Source of the DNA: an uncultured Clostridiaceae bacterium
GTDB lineage: Bacteria; Bacillota; Clostridia; Clostridiales; Clostridiaceae
Assembly (NCBI GenBank): GCA_946405135.1
Contig: CAMJGD010000018.1
Location: 1 to 64,000 of the forward strand
Direction of reading: 5' to 3'
DNA length: 64,000 nucleotides
The notes under the pieces are model-generated. The model was not told the DNA's origin. It worked only from the letters and a program-made list of their open reading frames with translations, and did not search any database. The first letter of the stretch is position 1. The number at the start of each line of letters is the position of its first letter. Shown piece by piece: positions 1-8,618 of this stretch. The position numbers and the translations under genes are program-made.

Positions 1-14
1 AGATAGTATTTCAT
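1..14 (-). CDS. Start of a gene cut by the window edge
   Basis: An ATG (positions 14-12) follows a GGAGT ribosome site (19-23) on the minus strand and opens a frame reading M-K-Y-Y before the window ends. It follows truncated hsdS in the same direction, so it may be another member of the restriction locus (hsdR, a second hsdS or a recombinase). Four codons cannot decide this. Confidence 0.35.
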
Positions 15-59
15 AAGACTCCAATTTAAATATTAACCATTGGATGATTATTAATTAAA

Positions 60-884
60 TTAATCATAATTCATGTAAATTACTGTCCGTAAGTCAGATT
101 TCCCATCATCAATTTTATCTTGGGTATTACTCTTTCCAGTAGATATAGAACATATATCTTTTACCTTATACAATTTCCAATCTTCAGTAAACCCCTTAAA
201 ACGTATTTCTGGACGATTAGAACCATTTTTAGGAATCATTTTTTCAAGCATAGCTTTTTTTATATTTATCAGCTTATCATACTTACGTTGATGAAGGGTG
301 ATAAGGTTGTCGAGGCTTTGAAAAAACTGTCCAATTTGTAGTTGTTCCTTTTCTGAATCTGGATAAATTATGTCCGTGTTCTGTAGTGCTGACTTTGAGA
401 TAGATGAAATTTTTATACCTTGAATCAGTGGTAATAACTGATCATGATAAGCTCTTGAATTCATATAATATCCAAGATAACCTGTTGCAAATTTCTTGCT
501 AGGTCTACAAGGTATTGTGTGCAATCCCGAAACAATACTTGTACCATCTATTGCTTTGATTTCACTGCATTTCCCAACAGTTTCATCTTCCGCAGCATCA
601 GCAATTACGACATCTCCATTTTGCAATAATGATACACTGCTAACATTGAAATCATTATTAGAAATGAACGGTATTTCCGCTTTTTCTACATCCAAAATCT
701 CGCCAAACTTTATCAATACATCCCCATAATGAACATTTTTCACCAAACCTTGCTCATAGTTTAAATCTGCTCTTGACAATGAATTGTTCTGTAAATACAT
801 AAAGGTTTCTGAGAACTTACGCTGTTCCCACTCATCAGTAAATCCTTTAAATCTAACACTTGGCTTTTTATTTTTTTCAATCAT
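60..884 (-). CDS. hsdS: Type I restriction specificity subunit HsdS, second half truncated
   Basis: HsdS gives DNA recognition to the type I complex (HsdR2M2S). I use the ATG at 884, 6 nt after AGGTG; it starts just past the hsdM stop, so the genes are coupled. The protein shows the paired repeat layout of HsdS: a segment RFKGFTDEWEQRK near the N terminus opens target recognition domain 1, a conserved helix (LDNLITLHQRK..) follows around residue 195, and a second RFKGFTEDWK near residue 230 opens domain 2. Domain 2 then runs only through STGKSNTQDKIDDGK and ends about 10 residues later, giving about 274 residues where full-length members have about 400. Either the gene is broken, or it is one state of a recombining hsdS locus whose other half lies left of the window. 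Confidence 0.88.
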   Translation of the reverse strand: MIEKNKKPSVRFKGFTDEWEQRKFSETFMYLQNNSLSRADLNYEQGLVKNVHYGDVLIKFGEILDVEKAEIPFISNNDFNVSSVSLLQNGDVVIADAAEDETVGKCSEIKAIDGTSIVSGLHTIPCRPSKKFATGYLGYYMNSRAYHDQLLPLIQGIKISSISKSALQNTDIIYPDSEKEQLQIGQFFQSLDNLITLHQRKYDKLINIKKAMLEKMIPKNGSNRPEIRFKGFTEDWKLYKVKDICSISTGKSNTQDKIDDGKSDLRTVIYMNYD

Positions 885-885
885 A

Positions 886-3645
886 CTATTCACCTTTTAA
901 TAGCAATTGAAACTCGCTAAGCCCTTTCATATCAAATTCGTCTCCAATAAGATCATCAATTAATAATGAAAGTGCCTTTTCGGCATCACTAATCTGTTCT
1001 GCAACTGAAGCATAAGTAATTGCATATTTATCTGCTAATTTCTCAATTTTATCAACTAATTCCTTTATTATTTTATCTGGTAGTTTACTAATATTAGATA
1101 CTATTGGCTTAATCCACTTTATTTCTAGAAGTTCAAGTACTTGCTCATCTGATAGATTCTCAATCGTTTCTTTTGTCAAAAGATGTAACTCCTCTGCTTC
1201 TTTTTTAACTTGTGCCTTTAGTTCTTTTTCTTCTTCCATTAACTCACTTACTCTAACCAGTTTTTCTTCGAATGATTCTTCTTGAAATGCATAATCATAC
1301 TGCAACTCTATAATATACTTATTCACTGCCGCTTTTGCATAGGTACCATCTTTACTTGCACTCATATTGTTCCATGACACCTCTATATGATTGTTTATAT
1401 ATTCATCTTTTTCTGCTTTTGTCGCTTTTGAATCAAGTAAAGAAATATAATCATTTAACGCTCTGATTTCTTCACTTTCAACATATGAATAAATTTGCTT
1501 CAGTTCTTTACTGACTTCTTTAGATACAAATGCATCTTTTGCCTCATTGACTACACTTGATTCTTTCTCTTCTTCAGAAAGAGAATCAAGAATTTGTTCA
1601 TACTCTGATGAAATCTCCAAGATACGATTTTCTTTTTGTTTCAAATTATTTGTTTGCTCTTTTAAAAGTGTTGCCTGAATTAAATCAAAAGGAATAACAT
1701 GACCTTTCCACCCATCTTGGATCTCTTGCTCCTTACCATCCTTTTTCTTCAATACCATATTAGGATCAACTTTTTTTGCTGCATCTAATCCTTCTGTTTG
1801 GATTACTTCTAAATCAATATCCACCTTTCCCCATTCATCATCTAGTACTTGATATGCCTCATATTTATCTACTAATGGTACAGATTCCAATCTTGCGAAT
1901 ATATTATCACTAATATTAGATTCTTCTTTAGAAATGTTTATAGTACTCATATTCTCAATTAATTCATTTTTTAAATAATCACCGAAATCCGAGAATATTA
2001 ACTTATAATTATTAAAAAACTCTTTTACATCTGAATTTTCCATAATAGTATTCTTAATCTTTTCTACTGCCAACTCTACATAAGGAGTACCATTATCAGT
2101 AAATATCTCACTCTTCAGATTAGGGAATGCTTCCCAGTATTTTTTCAGTTCATTAATTTCTGACTTTGGTATTCCACCAAACATTGATGCGTATATATCC
2201 CATGTTTCAGGATTTTCTGACGAATCGACATATCTAGGAATATTTAAGTTGTAATCATTTTTACGAATTTCTTCTCTCGTTATCTTTTTTGAATATTTTT
2301 CAATGTCATCTCTATTAATAACTGTATCTGCTATTTTTTTAATATCAGATGCTCTTAGTTTATTGTTCTTTCCAACCTTTATAAATCCCTTTGACGCATC
2401 CACAATTAGTACATCAGTATTATCGCGTTTTTGTCGTAGCACCATCACAATTGTTGGTATTCCTGTTCCAAAAAATATATTAGGAGGGAGTCCAATAATT
2501 GTGTCAATATGATTGTTTTCAATTAGATTTTTTCTTATCTCTCCTTCTTCTCCTCCACGGAACAACACACCATGTGGCAGAACAATTGTCATAATTCCAT
2601 CACTCTTAATATGAAACAAATCATGAAGTAAAAAAGCATAGTCTGCTTTTGTTTTTGGCGCTAACCCAAATCTAGCATAACGTGGATCAGACTCTTTATT
2701 TGAAGGATCCCACGCTTGAGAATATGGAGGATTCGAAACCACTGCATCAACATATAAAGCTTCATATGTTGATGCAGGATCATTGTCATCAAAGAATGGC
2801 CAGTCATCCTCTAAAGTATCTCCATTTCGAGTCACAATATTGTCTGGCAATATACCACGCATTACCAAATTCATACGTGTAAGATTATATGTATTTGCTT
2901 TAAGCTCCTGTGCATAGTATTTAATATTATTTTCATCATCTATATGCTTAGCAACTGAATGACCTATATTAATTAATAATGAACCTGAACCACTAGTTGG
3001 ATCATAAATTTTAATTTCTTTTTTATCTTTTAAATGATTTGCAATAATCTCCGACATTAAAAGTGAGACTTCATGAGGTGTATAGAACTCTCCTGCCTTC
3101 TTTCCAGCATTTGCAGCAAACATACTGATTAAGTACTCATAAATAAATCCTAACACGTCATAATCTTGCTTGCCATCCATTGGAATATCTTTGATTAATT
3201 GAAGTAATGCACTAATTGCTTTTGTTTGAGCTCCAGCACTATCTCCTAGTTTGCTTAATCCAGTTTGTAATGTATTAAAAATACCGTCAAATACTTTTTT
3301 ATGTGATGGACTAATTAACCTACTAAATGCTGAAAGTGCATCTCTAACATCTGAAACATCAAAATCCTTTCCCTTATTAATCCATGTAGAAAATAAATCT
3401 TCATAAGCTATAAAATAGCCTACCCCTTTTTGAATATAATCTACTGTTTCGTAATCATCCTCAACAAGTAACTTTATATCTTCATCTGTAAAATCATTTT
3501 CTCTTAAAAACTTAAGTTCTTTATCTGATAAATATTTATAAAAAATAAATCCTAAAATGTAATCCTTGTATTCATTTGCTTCTATTTTTGAACGCATTTG
3601 ATTAGCTGATTCCCAAATTTTCGCTGCAAGTTGTTGTTTATTCAT
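886..3645 (-). CDS. hsdM: Type I restriction-modification DNA methyltransferase HsdM
   Basis: N6-adenine methyltransferase subunit of a type I system, acting on hemimethylated DNA with HsdS. The N-terminal helical HsdM domain (about residues 8-140) is followed by the methyltransferase core: FYTPHEV near 187, the SAM-binding DPTSGSGSLL at 215-224 and the catalytic NPPY at 305-308. After about residue 500 there is a long charged, Glu/Lys-rich, probably coiled-coil extension to residue 919; ordinary HsdM has about 500 residues, although long forms occur in Firmicutes. Transcribed with hsdS. No hsdR is in the window. Confidence 0.93.
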   Translation of the reverse strand: MNKQQLAAKIWESANQMRSKIEANEYKDYILGFIFYKYLSDKELKFLRENDFTDEDIKLLVEDDYETVDYIQKGVGYFIAYEDLFSTWINKGKDFDVSDVRDALSAFSRLISPSHKKVFDGIFNTLQTGLSKLGDSAGAQTKAISALLQLIKDIPMDGKQDYDVLGFIYEYLISMFAANAGKKAGEFYTPHEVSLLMSEIIANHLKDKKEIKIYDPTSGSGSLLINIGHSVAKHIDDENNIKYYAQELKANTYNLTRMNLVMRGILPDNIVTRNGDTLEDDWPFFDDNDPASTYEALYVDAVVSNPPYSQAWDPSNKESDPRYARFGLAPKTKADYAFLLHDLFHIKSDGIMTIVLPHGVLFRGGEEGEIRKNLIENNHIDTIIGLPPNIFFGTGIPTIVMVLRQKRDNTDVLIVDASKGFIKVGKNNKLRASDIKKIADTVINRDDIEKYSKKITREEIRKNDYNLNIPRYVDSSENPETWDIYASMFGGIPKSEINELKKYWEAFPNLKSEIFTDNGTPYVELAVEKIKNTIMENSDVKEFFNNYKLIFSDFGDYLKNELIENMSTINISKEESNISDNIFARLESVPLVDKYEAYQVLDDEWGKVDIDLEVIQTEGLDAAKKVDPNMVLKKKDGKEQEIQDGWKGHVIPFDLIQATLLKEQTNNLKQKENRILEISSEYEQILDSLSEEEKESSVVNEAKDAFVSKEVSKELKQIYSYVESEEIRALNDYISLLDSKATKAEKDEYINNHIEVSWNNMSASKDGTYAKAAVNKYIIELQYDYAFQEESFEEKLVRVSELMEEEKELKAQVKKEAEELHLLTKETIENLSDEQVLELLEIKWIKPIVSNISKLPDKIIKELVDKIEKLADKYAITYASVAEQISDAEKALSLLIDDLIGDEFDMKGLSEFQLLLKGE

Positions 3646-3774
3646 AATTCCTCCTATATATTGCTTATATTAGTATTTAACACATCATCTTTAATGCTTA
3701 ACATTATATACAGAATATAATTGTTGTTATTCATCATTCCTATACCTGTAGCTGATATAAGCACATTTGCTAAA

Positions 3775-4578
3775 TTAAATTTGTTTTACATTATCATCAG
3801 GCTCACTATAACCGTAGTTATCTGGTGTTTCATTTATAAAACTTAGAAGTTCTGTTATCTTGCCATATGATATCTTACCATTCTCATAATTTTGTTTTGC
3901 TATTTCCAAATATTCTTTTGATACATATGATACATTGCTTGGTATTATTAGTGATATATCATAACCTTCTGTTTTCGTTATTTCTCTTAATTCTTCCTTC
4001 TTATCTAATGTTCCATAGGTAGAAAGCCTCTCATATAAACTAATATCACATAAGTCTAACTGAATAAGCCTTTTTAACATGGCTTTATAACTAACCTTTA
4101 ATGTACTATTTAGCCTTACTACATGCCTTACTTCAACTTTATCCTTATTAGTATTAACTAGTTTATAAAATAAGTCTTTTACATAATCTTCTGGCATTAA
4201 AAACTCTGATGCAAAAATATTGGTCTTTTCGTCTCCATCTCTATAAACATTATCATTGATCAATAGCTTTTCTTTTTTTAACAAATCATCATTATACAAT
4301 ATATGATAGAGTTCATGCGCTGCTGTAAACCTTTCATGACCTAAAGTGAAACTACTATTTAAAAATACAACAAACTCATTGTTAAAATAGGTTGTAAATC
4401 CAGATATATCATAGATATCTAGTGGCTTCCTTATGAAGAACGCTACATCTTCTAATATTTCAAAAATATCAACAATTCCTTTTTTAGAAAACTTATATCT
4501 TGCTTCTTCAGCTAATCCTTTAATTTTAAGTCTTAGAGGTTCATCTGGTAAGTTTAAGTCCCTTTTAGTTATACTCAT
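3775..4578 (-). CDS. ImmA/IrrE-family metallopeptidase
   Basis: The zinc-protease motif HELYH lies in AAHELYHILYND, followed further on by the glutamate-containing ASEFLMP stretch typical of the ImmA/IrrE family. Such proteases cleave or inactivate a partner XRE repressor in mobile elements and stress circuits. An upstream ATG (4596) is possible, but GGAGG lies just before the ATG at 4578, inside the last codons of the xre gene, so 4578 is the likely start and the two genes are translationally coupled. The role here (immunity control of the element, or control of the adjacent hsd genes) is inference. Confidence 0.85.
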   Translation of the reverse strand: MSITKRDLNLPDEPLRLKIKGLAEEARYKFSKKGIVDIFEILEDVAFFIRKPLDIYDISGFTTYFNNEFVVFLNSSFTLGHERFTAAHELYHILYNDDLLKKEKLLINDNVYRDGDEKTNIFASEFLMPEDYVKDLFYKLVNTNKDKVEVRHVVRLNSTLKVSYKAMLKRLIQLDLCDISLYERLSTYGTLDKKEELREITKTEGYDISLIIPSNVSYVSKEYLEIAKQNYENGKISYGKITELLSFINETPDNYGYSEPDDNVKQI

Positions 4579-4583
4579 ATAAC

Positions 4584-4967
4584 TTAACTCCTCCATAAAG
4601 GTTCTACATTATTTATAGTATTAGACTTTAAAATCTTCTTTTGATTCATAAAGCTCATAATCATCTCTTGTAGTGTTTCTACATCTTTAATTGTTTCTTC
4701 ATTCTTATTTCTCTTTCTAAATAAGGTAACTATACTATCATCTTCACTATCTTGTAATAATGTTTCTACATCTAGATCTAATACGGAACAAATAGCTTTT
4801 AGTTCAACAGCAGATACAGTTCTATTGCCATTCTCTATTTTGCTTAAGGTTTCTCTACTCATTGATATACCTAAATCTTTTAATCTATCTACCATTAACT
4901 GTTGGCTTATCTTCTTATCTTCTCTAGATTCTTTTATTCTTCCACCTATAATTACACTTGTTAGCAT
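4584..4967 (-). CDS. XRE-family helix-turn-helix regulator
   Basis: A 127-residue protein with an N-terminal HTH of the Cro/cI type (about residues 8-65: GRIKESREDKKISQQ.., then MSRETLSKIENGNR). Its C-terminal tail has no recognised domain. GGAGG lies 8 nt before the ATG. It is followed by the ImmA-type gene, the usual repressor/anti-repressor pair of integrative elements. A perfect 17-bp palindrome lies 25 bp upstream (4992-5008) and is its likely own operator. Confidence 0.88.
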   Translation of the reverse strand: MLTSVIIGGRIKESREDKKISQQLMVDRLKDLGISMSRETLSKIENGNRTVSAVELKAICSVLDLDVETLLQDSEDDSIVTLFRKRNKNEETIKDVETLQEMIMSFMNQKKILKSNTINNVEPLWRS

Positions 4968-4991
4968 AGCATATACCTCCTAACATACTAT

Positions 4992-5008
4992 TGTAATATA
5001 ATATTACA
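4992..5008. promoter_or_regulatory. Perfect palindrome, likely XRE operator
   Basis: TGTAATAT-A-ATATTACA is an exact 8+1+8 inverted repeat between the start of xre (4967) and the divergent gene at 5268. Its half site TGTAAT recurs at about 5041 and 5197 and resembles the TTGTAATC half sites in front of the cI-like gene at 12.2 kb. Binding is inferred from position and symmetry. Confidence 0.6.
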
Positions 5009-5156
5009 CCATATTATAATCAGCATCAATATGTCACTTGTAATTGTAACCATTGATCACAATCACTATACCAGTATATTGATTCCTTGATACTCATCTA
5101 CCTCTTTTAAAAGAAAAAATCACTTTCTACTTTTATTACTAGAAACTATTAGCCCC

Positions 5157-5170
5157 TGTCGGATTTGACA
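5157..5170. promoter_or_regulatory. Shared 14-bp dyad TGTCGGATTTGACA, copy 1
   Basis: An imperfect dyad (TGTC..GACA arms) identical to the site at 12147-12160 and to the reverse complement of 6924-6937. It lies about 15 bp upstream of a candidate -35 box for the gene at 5268. Probably an operator of an element-encoded regulator; which one is not known. Confidence 0.6.
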
Positions 5171-5185
5171 CATTATTTTACACCC

Positions 5186-5214
5186 TTGACTTTTATTGTA
5201 ATACATTGTATTGT
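5186..5214 (+). promoter_or_regulatory. Candidate promoter for the 5268 gene
   Basis: TTGACT (5186-5191) and TATTGT (5209-5214) are separated by 17 bp. The -35 is good and the -10 weak, which fits a regulated promoter. Confidence 0.4.
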
Positions 5215-5267
5215 TAAGCTGCTTTATAATATTCAAAATATTATTTTAATAACCTAGGAGGTGTTTG

Positions 5268-5894
5268 ATGAGCGAATGGATTTGTAATTGTGATGCAAGC
5301 AACAATGAAGCAATAGGAATGACTATAGGCATTCAAATAATGAACATAACAACATCTAAAGAGTTTCTTTTTTCTGAATGCATAGGACCTTGTGGTGATT
5401 CTAATTTTGCCGAAGGTCAAGCCATTATCAAGTCTTTAATAAAGCTTGTAGAACTTTGTAAAAAGGATGATATTATTACTATTTGTGGTGACAACCAAGA
5501 TGTAATTAATAAAGTGAATAAAATAGCAATTCGAGGTATGAAAAAGACCAAAAGAAATCCACCTGAATATGTGCTTAATATCATCGATCTTATGTCTAAT
5601 TTTGAAAATATAGAATTAAAATGGATTACCAGAAATCTTAATGGCAAAGCCCATTATCTAAGCAGGGAACCTTTCTTAGATAAATACACCGAGTATAGAT
5701 CAAAGAAAATCAATGTTAAATACATCAACGATAATATTTTTTTAGCTCAAAGTAGTAAAGATAAAAATATATATTATACTGTTGATTTAGAGCTTTGCAC
5801 ATGCACCTGCCGCTCTTTTAAGCTCCAACATTGGTGGGAAAGAAAAAAGTGCAAGCATATCATTGCTGCTGAAAGCTATATAAATAATCTTTAG
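5268..5894 (+). CDS. RNase H-like domain fused to a SWIM zinc finger
   Basis: A 208-residue protein; ATG 5268 lies 6 nt after AGGAGG. The N-terminal half resembles the RNase H / reverse-transcriptase-like fold: Asp9 in the first strand (CNCDAS), Glu49 (AEGQAII), Asp75 (ICGDNQ) and an NGKAHYLSR segment at 125-133 where the fold usually carries its fourth acidic or His residue. The C-terminal part has CxC-x13-CxH (Cys179, Cys181, Cys195, His197), the SWIM zinc-finger pattern, a DNA- or protein-binding module. It lies 28 bp upstream of the Rep-like gene, probably in one operon. Nuclease activity on RNA-DNA hybrids or R-loops during element replication is a reasonable but untested inference. Confidence 0.7.
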   Translation: MSEWICNCDASNNEAIGMTIGIQIMNITTSKEFLFSECIGPCGDSNFAEGQAIIKSLIKLVELCKKDDIITICGDNQDVINKVNKIAIRGMKKTKRNPPEYVLNIIDLMSNFENIELKWITRNLNGKAHYLSREPFLDKYTEYRSKKINVKYINDNIFLAQSSKDKNIYYTVDLELCTCTCRSFKLQHWWERKKCKHIIAAESYINNL

Positions 5895-5922
5895 ACTTCA
5901 ATATATAAAGGAGAAATATTAA

Positions 5923-6852
5923 GTGCCAAAAAGAAATGAAAATTTTGAAACAATGTTTAATGGACACAAAAGCACTACTGGCAAATCAAGAGCAATAAAA
6001 CTAAAGGCTGAAGAATCTATTATAGAAATTAATAGTATTCAACTTCCATTCATAGCTGAATATAAAGCTGAAAAGTTAAAAAGTATATACTATAAATGGA
6101 TTAATCGAACAGGAAAAACTGCTCAAAGAGGTGTCTATGTTTCTGGACATGAAGAATTAGGAGTTCCTACTTTAAGAGATTTAGACATCTTAGCTGCATT
6201 GCAAAGCATATTTATAAAAAATAAAACAAAGAACGGTATCTGCATATTAAAGACAGATTTCATCTTTGAAGAAGATCTAACCATAGATTTTACTATTAAT
6301 GCTTTAGCAAAAGAATTAGGCTATAAAAGTTTTATAAATAATAAGGTTCGTAATAATATAAAAAATAGTATAGAAACCCTCTTGGCAACAAACATTATTA
6401 ATTGTTATGATGGCGGAATATACAACATCAAAAGCAAAAATTATATTAAAGATACTTCAACAAAGTATAAATACATAGAAAGATGTCCAAATTACTATAA
6501 TTCAAATACAACAGATAACTTGAAGCTTAATAATATAAGTAAAATAAAGCTAAATAGATTCTTCTATGATATGATTATTAATGGACATTTTCTTGTATAT
6601 AATAGAGAAAATTTAAAATTAACTAATAATCTTACTGCAAGGAAACTTTATTTACTAATTTCATTGTGGATGCATAATAAAAGCTGTTTAACTATCTCAA
6701 TTGATGATTTAATAGAATTTGTCCCAGTAGCACAAAGTGAATTAAAATATCAAAGGCAATATATTAAAAAAGCTTTAAGTCTATTACATGAACAAAAAAT
6801 GTTTAATGTTTTATACTTACCTGATAATAAATATAAAATTGAAGTAATATAA
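5923..6852 (+). CDS. Putative plasmid-type replication initiator
   Basis: A 309-residue basic protein starting with GTG, with GGAG 9 nt upstream. The middle and C-terminal parts have the character of tandem winged-helix Rep proteins (LTARKLYLLISLWMH.., then a basic helix RQYIKKALSLLHEQ). No rolling-circle Tyr or HUH motif is visible. It is followed by a long hairpin and about 1.1 kb of repeat-rich non-coding DNA, a setting suited to a replication origin. The Rep assignment rests on these features and context; a generic DNA-binding protein is the alternative. Confidence 0.5.
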   Translation: MPKRNENFETMFNGHKSTTGKSRAIKLKAEESIIEINSIQLPFIAEYKAEKLKSIYYKWINRTGKTAQRGVYVSGHEELGVPTLRDLDILAALQSIFIKNKTKNGICILKTDFIFEEDLTIDFTINALAKELGYKSFINNKVRNNIKNSIETLLATNIINCYDGGIYNIKSKNYIKDTSTKYKYIERCPNYYNSNTTDNLKLNNISKIKLNRFFYDMIINGHFLVYNRENLKLTNNLTARKLYLLISLWMHNKSCLTISIDDLIEFVPVAQSELKYQRQYIKKALSLLHEQKMFNVLYLPDNKYKIEVI

Positions 6853-6871
6853 AGCATCCCCTATAGTTTTT

Positions 6872-6921
6872 AATTTACACAGGAAAGCAGTTAGCTTCTA
6901 AATGTTTTCCTGTATAAATTA
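6872..6921 (+). terminator. Long hairpin after the Rep-like gene
   Basis: AATTTACACAGGAAA pairs with TTTTCCTGTATAAATT across a 17-nt loop, 20 bp after the stop codon. There is no clear U tract, so it may be a terminator or a structural element of the following region. Confidence 0.5.
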
Positions 6922-6923
6922 AA

Positions 6924-6937
6924 TGTCAAATCCGACA
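6924..6937. promoter_or_regulatory. Shared dyad, copy 2 (inverted)
   Basis: TGTCAAATCCGACA, the exact reverse complement of the sites at 5157 and 12147. Confidence 0.55.
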
Positions 6938-7043
6938 TAACCATTTCTATAACAATTAATTACAGGTTTGGTTTCTTACATTTATTATCTGTACTAATCG
7001 GAAGAATTTCTTAAAGACATGTCCTCATATATGCTATACCCTG

Positions 7044-7057
7044 CGTCAAATTTGACA
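7044..7057. promoter_or_regulatory. Variant shared dyad, copy 3
   Basis: CGTCAAATTTGACA differs by few bases from the 14-bp dyad and contains the perfect 12-bp palindrome GTCAAATTTGAC. In the second block of the duplication the equivalent position (near 7528) reads TGAAATTTCA, again palindromic though changed on both sides. Confidence 0.45.
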
Positions 7058-7124
7058 CACCCCTTACACAATATATTCTCTAACAGCAAATATCAATATG
7101 TTTTATCTTAAGAAAGTATATAAC

Positions 7125-7195
7125 TAAAAAAACAAGTAGCTCGCAACTACTTGTTCCCATTACAGCACTGACAGAAACCAACGGCTCTACCCACT
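7125..7195 (-). ncRNA. Candidate small RNA of about 70 nt
   Basis: On the minus strand an extended -10 box TGGTATAAT (7208-7200) is followed by a short transcript ending in a textbook intrinsic terminator: AACAAGTAG (7155-7147), a 7-nt loop, CTACTTGTT (7139-7131), then about six U. No open frame fits. It lies inside the first copy of the duplicated non-coding block beside the Rep-like gene, so a copy-number or antisense-type role is conceivable. The -35 is weak. Confidence 0.45.
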
Positions 7196-8003
7196 TAATA
7201 TTATACCAAAATGCTTAAAATTATAAATATCTATCTGAATAATGTTTAGCTTCAATTAGCTTATATAGTTATAAAATTACATATATTTTTTCCTACTACC
7301 AGGTTACATCAAGCAAACTGTATTTTTTAGTTTCATGCCCTACCCCTCTAACGATATGAGTGGTTCATTTTGACCCAAATGAAAATGTATAATAAATAGT
7401 TATCAAATACCAAAAACTAATATATATTTCACCCATCTATGCTTTCTTAGAGTTAGTATCTGTAATTGTCATATAAATAATAGAAATAAATTTGAATAGA
7501 CATATTCTCTTATATGATATACCCTGCTTGAAATTTCAGGCACTCTACCTATTAAATTCTCAATCTACTCTATTATCAAATATCGCTGAATTTTGCATTA
7601 ACAAAATATATTCACTTTTGGTTTTATTATCATGAACATTATAATATTCATACTCCGCTTATATATTTATAAAATTGCACATATTTTCTCTCGGTACCAG
7701 GCTATATAAATCAAAATCCACTTCTTAGTTTCATGCCCCACCCCTCTATAGAATTACATGGTCCATTTTGACCTATCCAAAGCCTTCGGCTTAATTCAAT
7801 ACAGTTCAATGTGACTTATCTTATACCATAAAACTTTTTTTACTATTCATCTTCCTTTTGCTGATTAAAGATTTAGCCCTTAGCAGGGCACTGGTGGTTC
7901 TTTTTTAACTTTCTATAAAAGTATGCTTAAGCCTTTATAAAGCTGAACTTTATTTAAAGTATTGAATGAACCATTAATCTTTATATCTAAAGGAGGATTC
8001 ATA

Positions 8004-8483
8004 ATGAAATCAACTGAAAAATCTATTAAAACTTCTAATCTTATTAATCAGAAAGGTCTTAAAAAGATTAATCCTAAGCATGACTATAAGGCTGAATACA
8101 CAAGACTTTTCCCTACAAAGATGTCTAGTTCAAACTTCTTATCTTTCTACACCCTTCATCTATTAGACAAACAAAATAGGCCTTTATATGGCAAAGAAAT
8201 ATTAGCATTCCTGCAAGACACAATAGGATCTGCAGTTTGGAAGCCATCACATGGAACTCTCTATCCGATTTTAAACAAGCTCACAGCAAACAACCTTATT
8301 GAGAACATAAAGATAGAGGAAGATAAGAAGTATTATGCCATTACTGGGCTTGGAAGAGAAGAATTAGAAATAAAAATGAAGGAGTTTAAGCCTATGATAA
8401 TTGAATCCTATAAATTCTTCTCTAAACTTATTGAAGAAATATATGGTTTCAATGAGGATGAAAATGATACAACTATTTCTTAA
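8004..8483 (+). CDS. PadR-family transcriptional regulator
   Basis: ATG 8004 follows GGAGG by 8 nt; an upstream in-frame ATG at 7962 lacks such a site. The 159-residue protein has the PadR winged helix at about residues 45-125: LLDKQNRPLYGKEILAFL.., the signature SHGTLYPILNKL and the wing with KYYAITGLGREEL. The C-terminal helix may serve dimerisation. It stands alone within the mobile element between two long non-coding stretches; its target is unknown. Confidence 0.85.
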   Translation: MKSTEKSIKTSNLINQKGLKKINPKHDYKAEYTRLFPTKMSSSNFLSFYTLHLLDKQNRPLYGKEILAFLQDTIGSAVWKPSHGTLYPILNKLTANNLIENIKIEEDKKYYAITGLGREELEIKMKEFKPMIIESYKFFSKLIEEIYGFNEDENDTTIS

Positions 8484-8575
8484 AATACGTTTATAGCTAT
8501 TATATTGACTTAAGCAGTAAGCCCTGAAAGTACCGTTCCACTTACTATATCATAAAGCCAAATTCTTATGCTCTT

Positions 8576-8604
8576 AAAGGAATAGCAAGAATGGCTATTC
8601 CTTT
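8576..8604. terminator. Terminator after padR
   Basis: AAAGGAATAGC pairs with GCTATTCCTTT (11 bp, 7-nt loop) about 90 bp after the padR stop. There is A/T-rich sequence on both sides. Confidence 0.6.
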
Positions 8605-8618
8605 ATAATCATCTACAA

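Larger units (their letters stand above)
6950..7790. repeat. Degenerate tandem duplication in non-coding DNA
   Basis: Two diverged copies of a 300-400 bp block follow each other (about 7010-7385 and 7495-7780). Shared landmarks in the same order are: ATATGCTATACCCTGC / ATATGATATACCCTGC; a palindrome (GTCAAATTTGAC / TGAAATTTCA); CTTATATAGTTATAAAATT / CTTATATATTTATAAAATT; TACCAGG; TTTCATGCCCTACCCCTCT / TTTCATGCCCCACCCCTCT; and TTCATTTTGACC / TCCATTTTGACC. Neither copy holds an ORF over 60 codons. Replication origin, RNA gene or regulatory array are possible roles. Confidence 0.6.
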
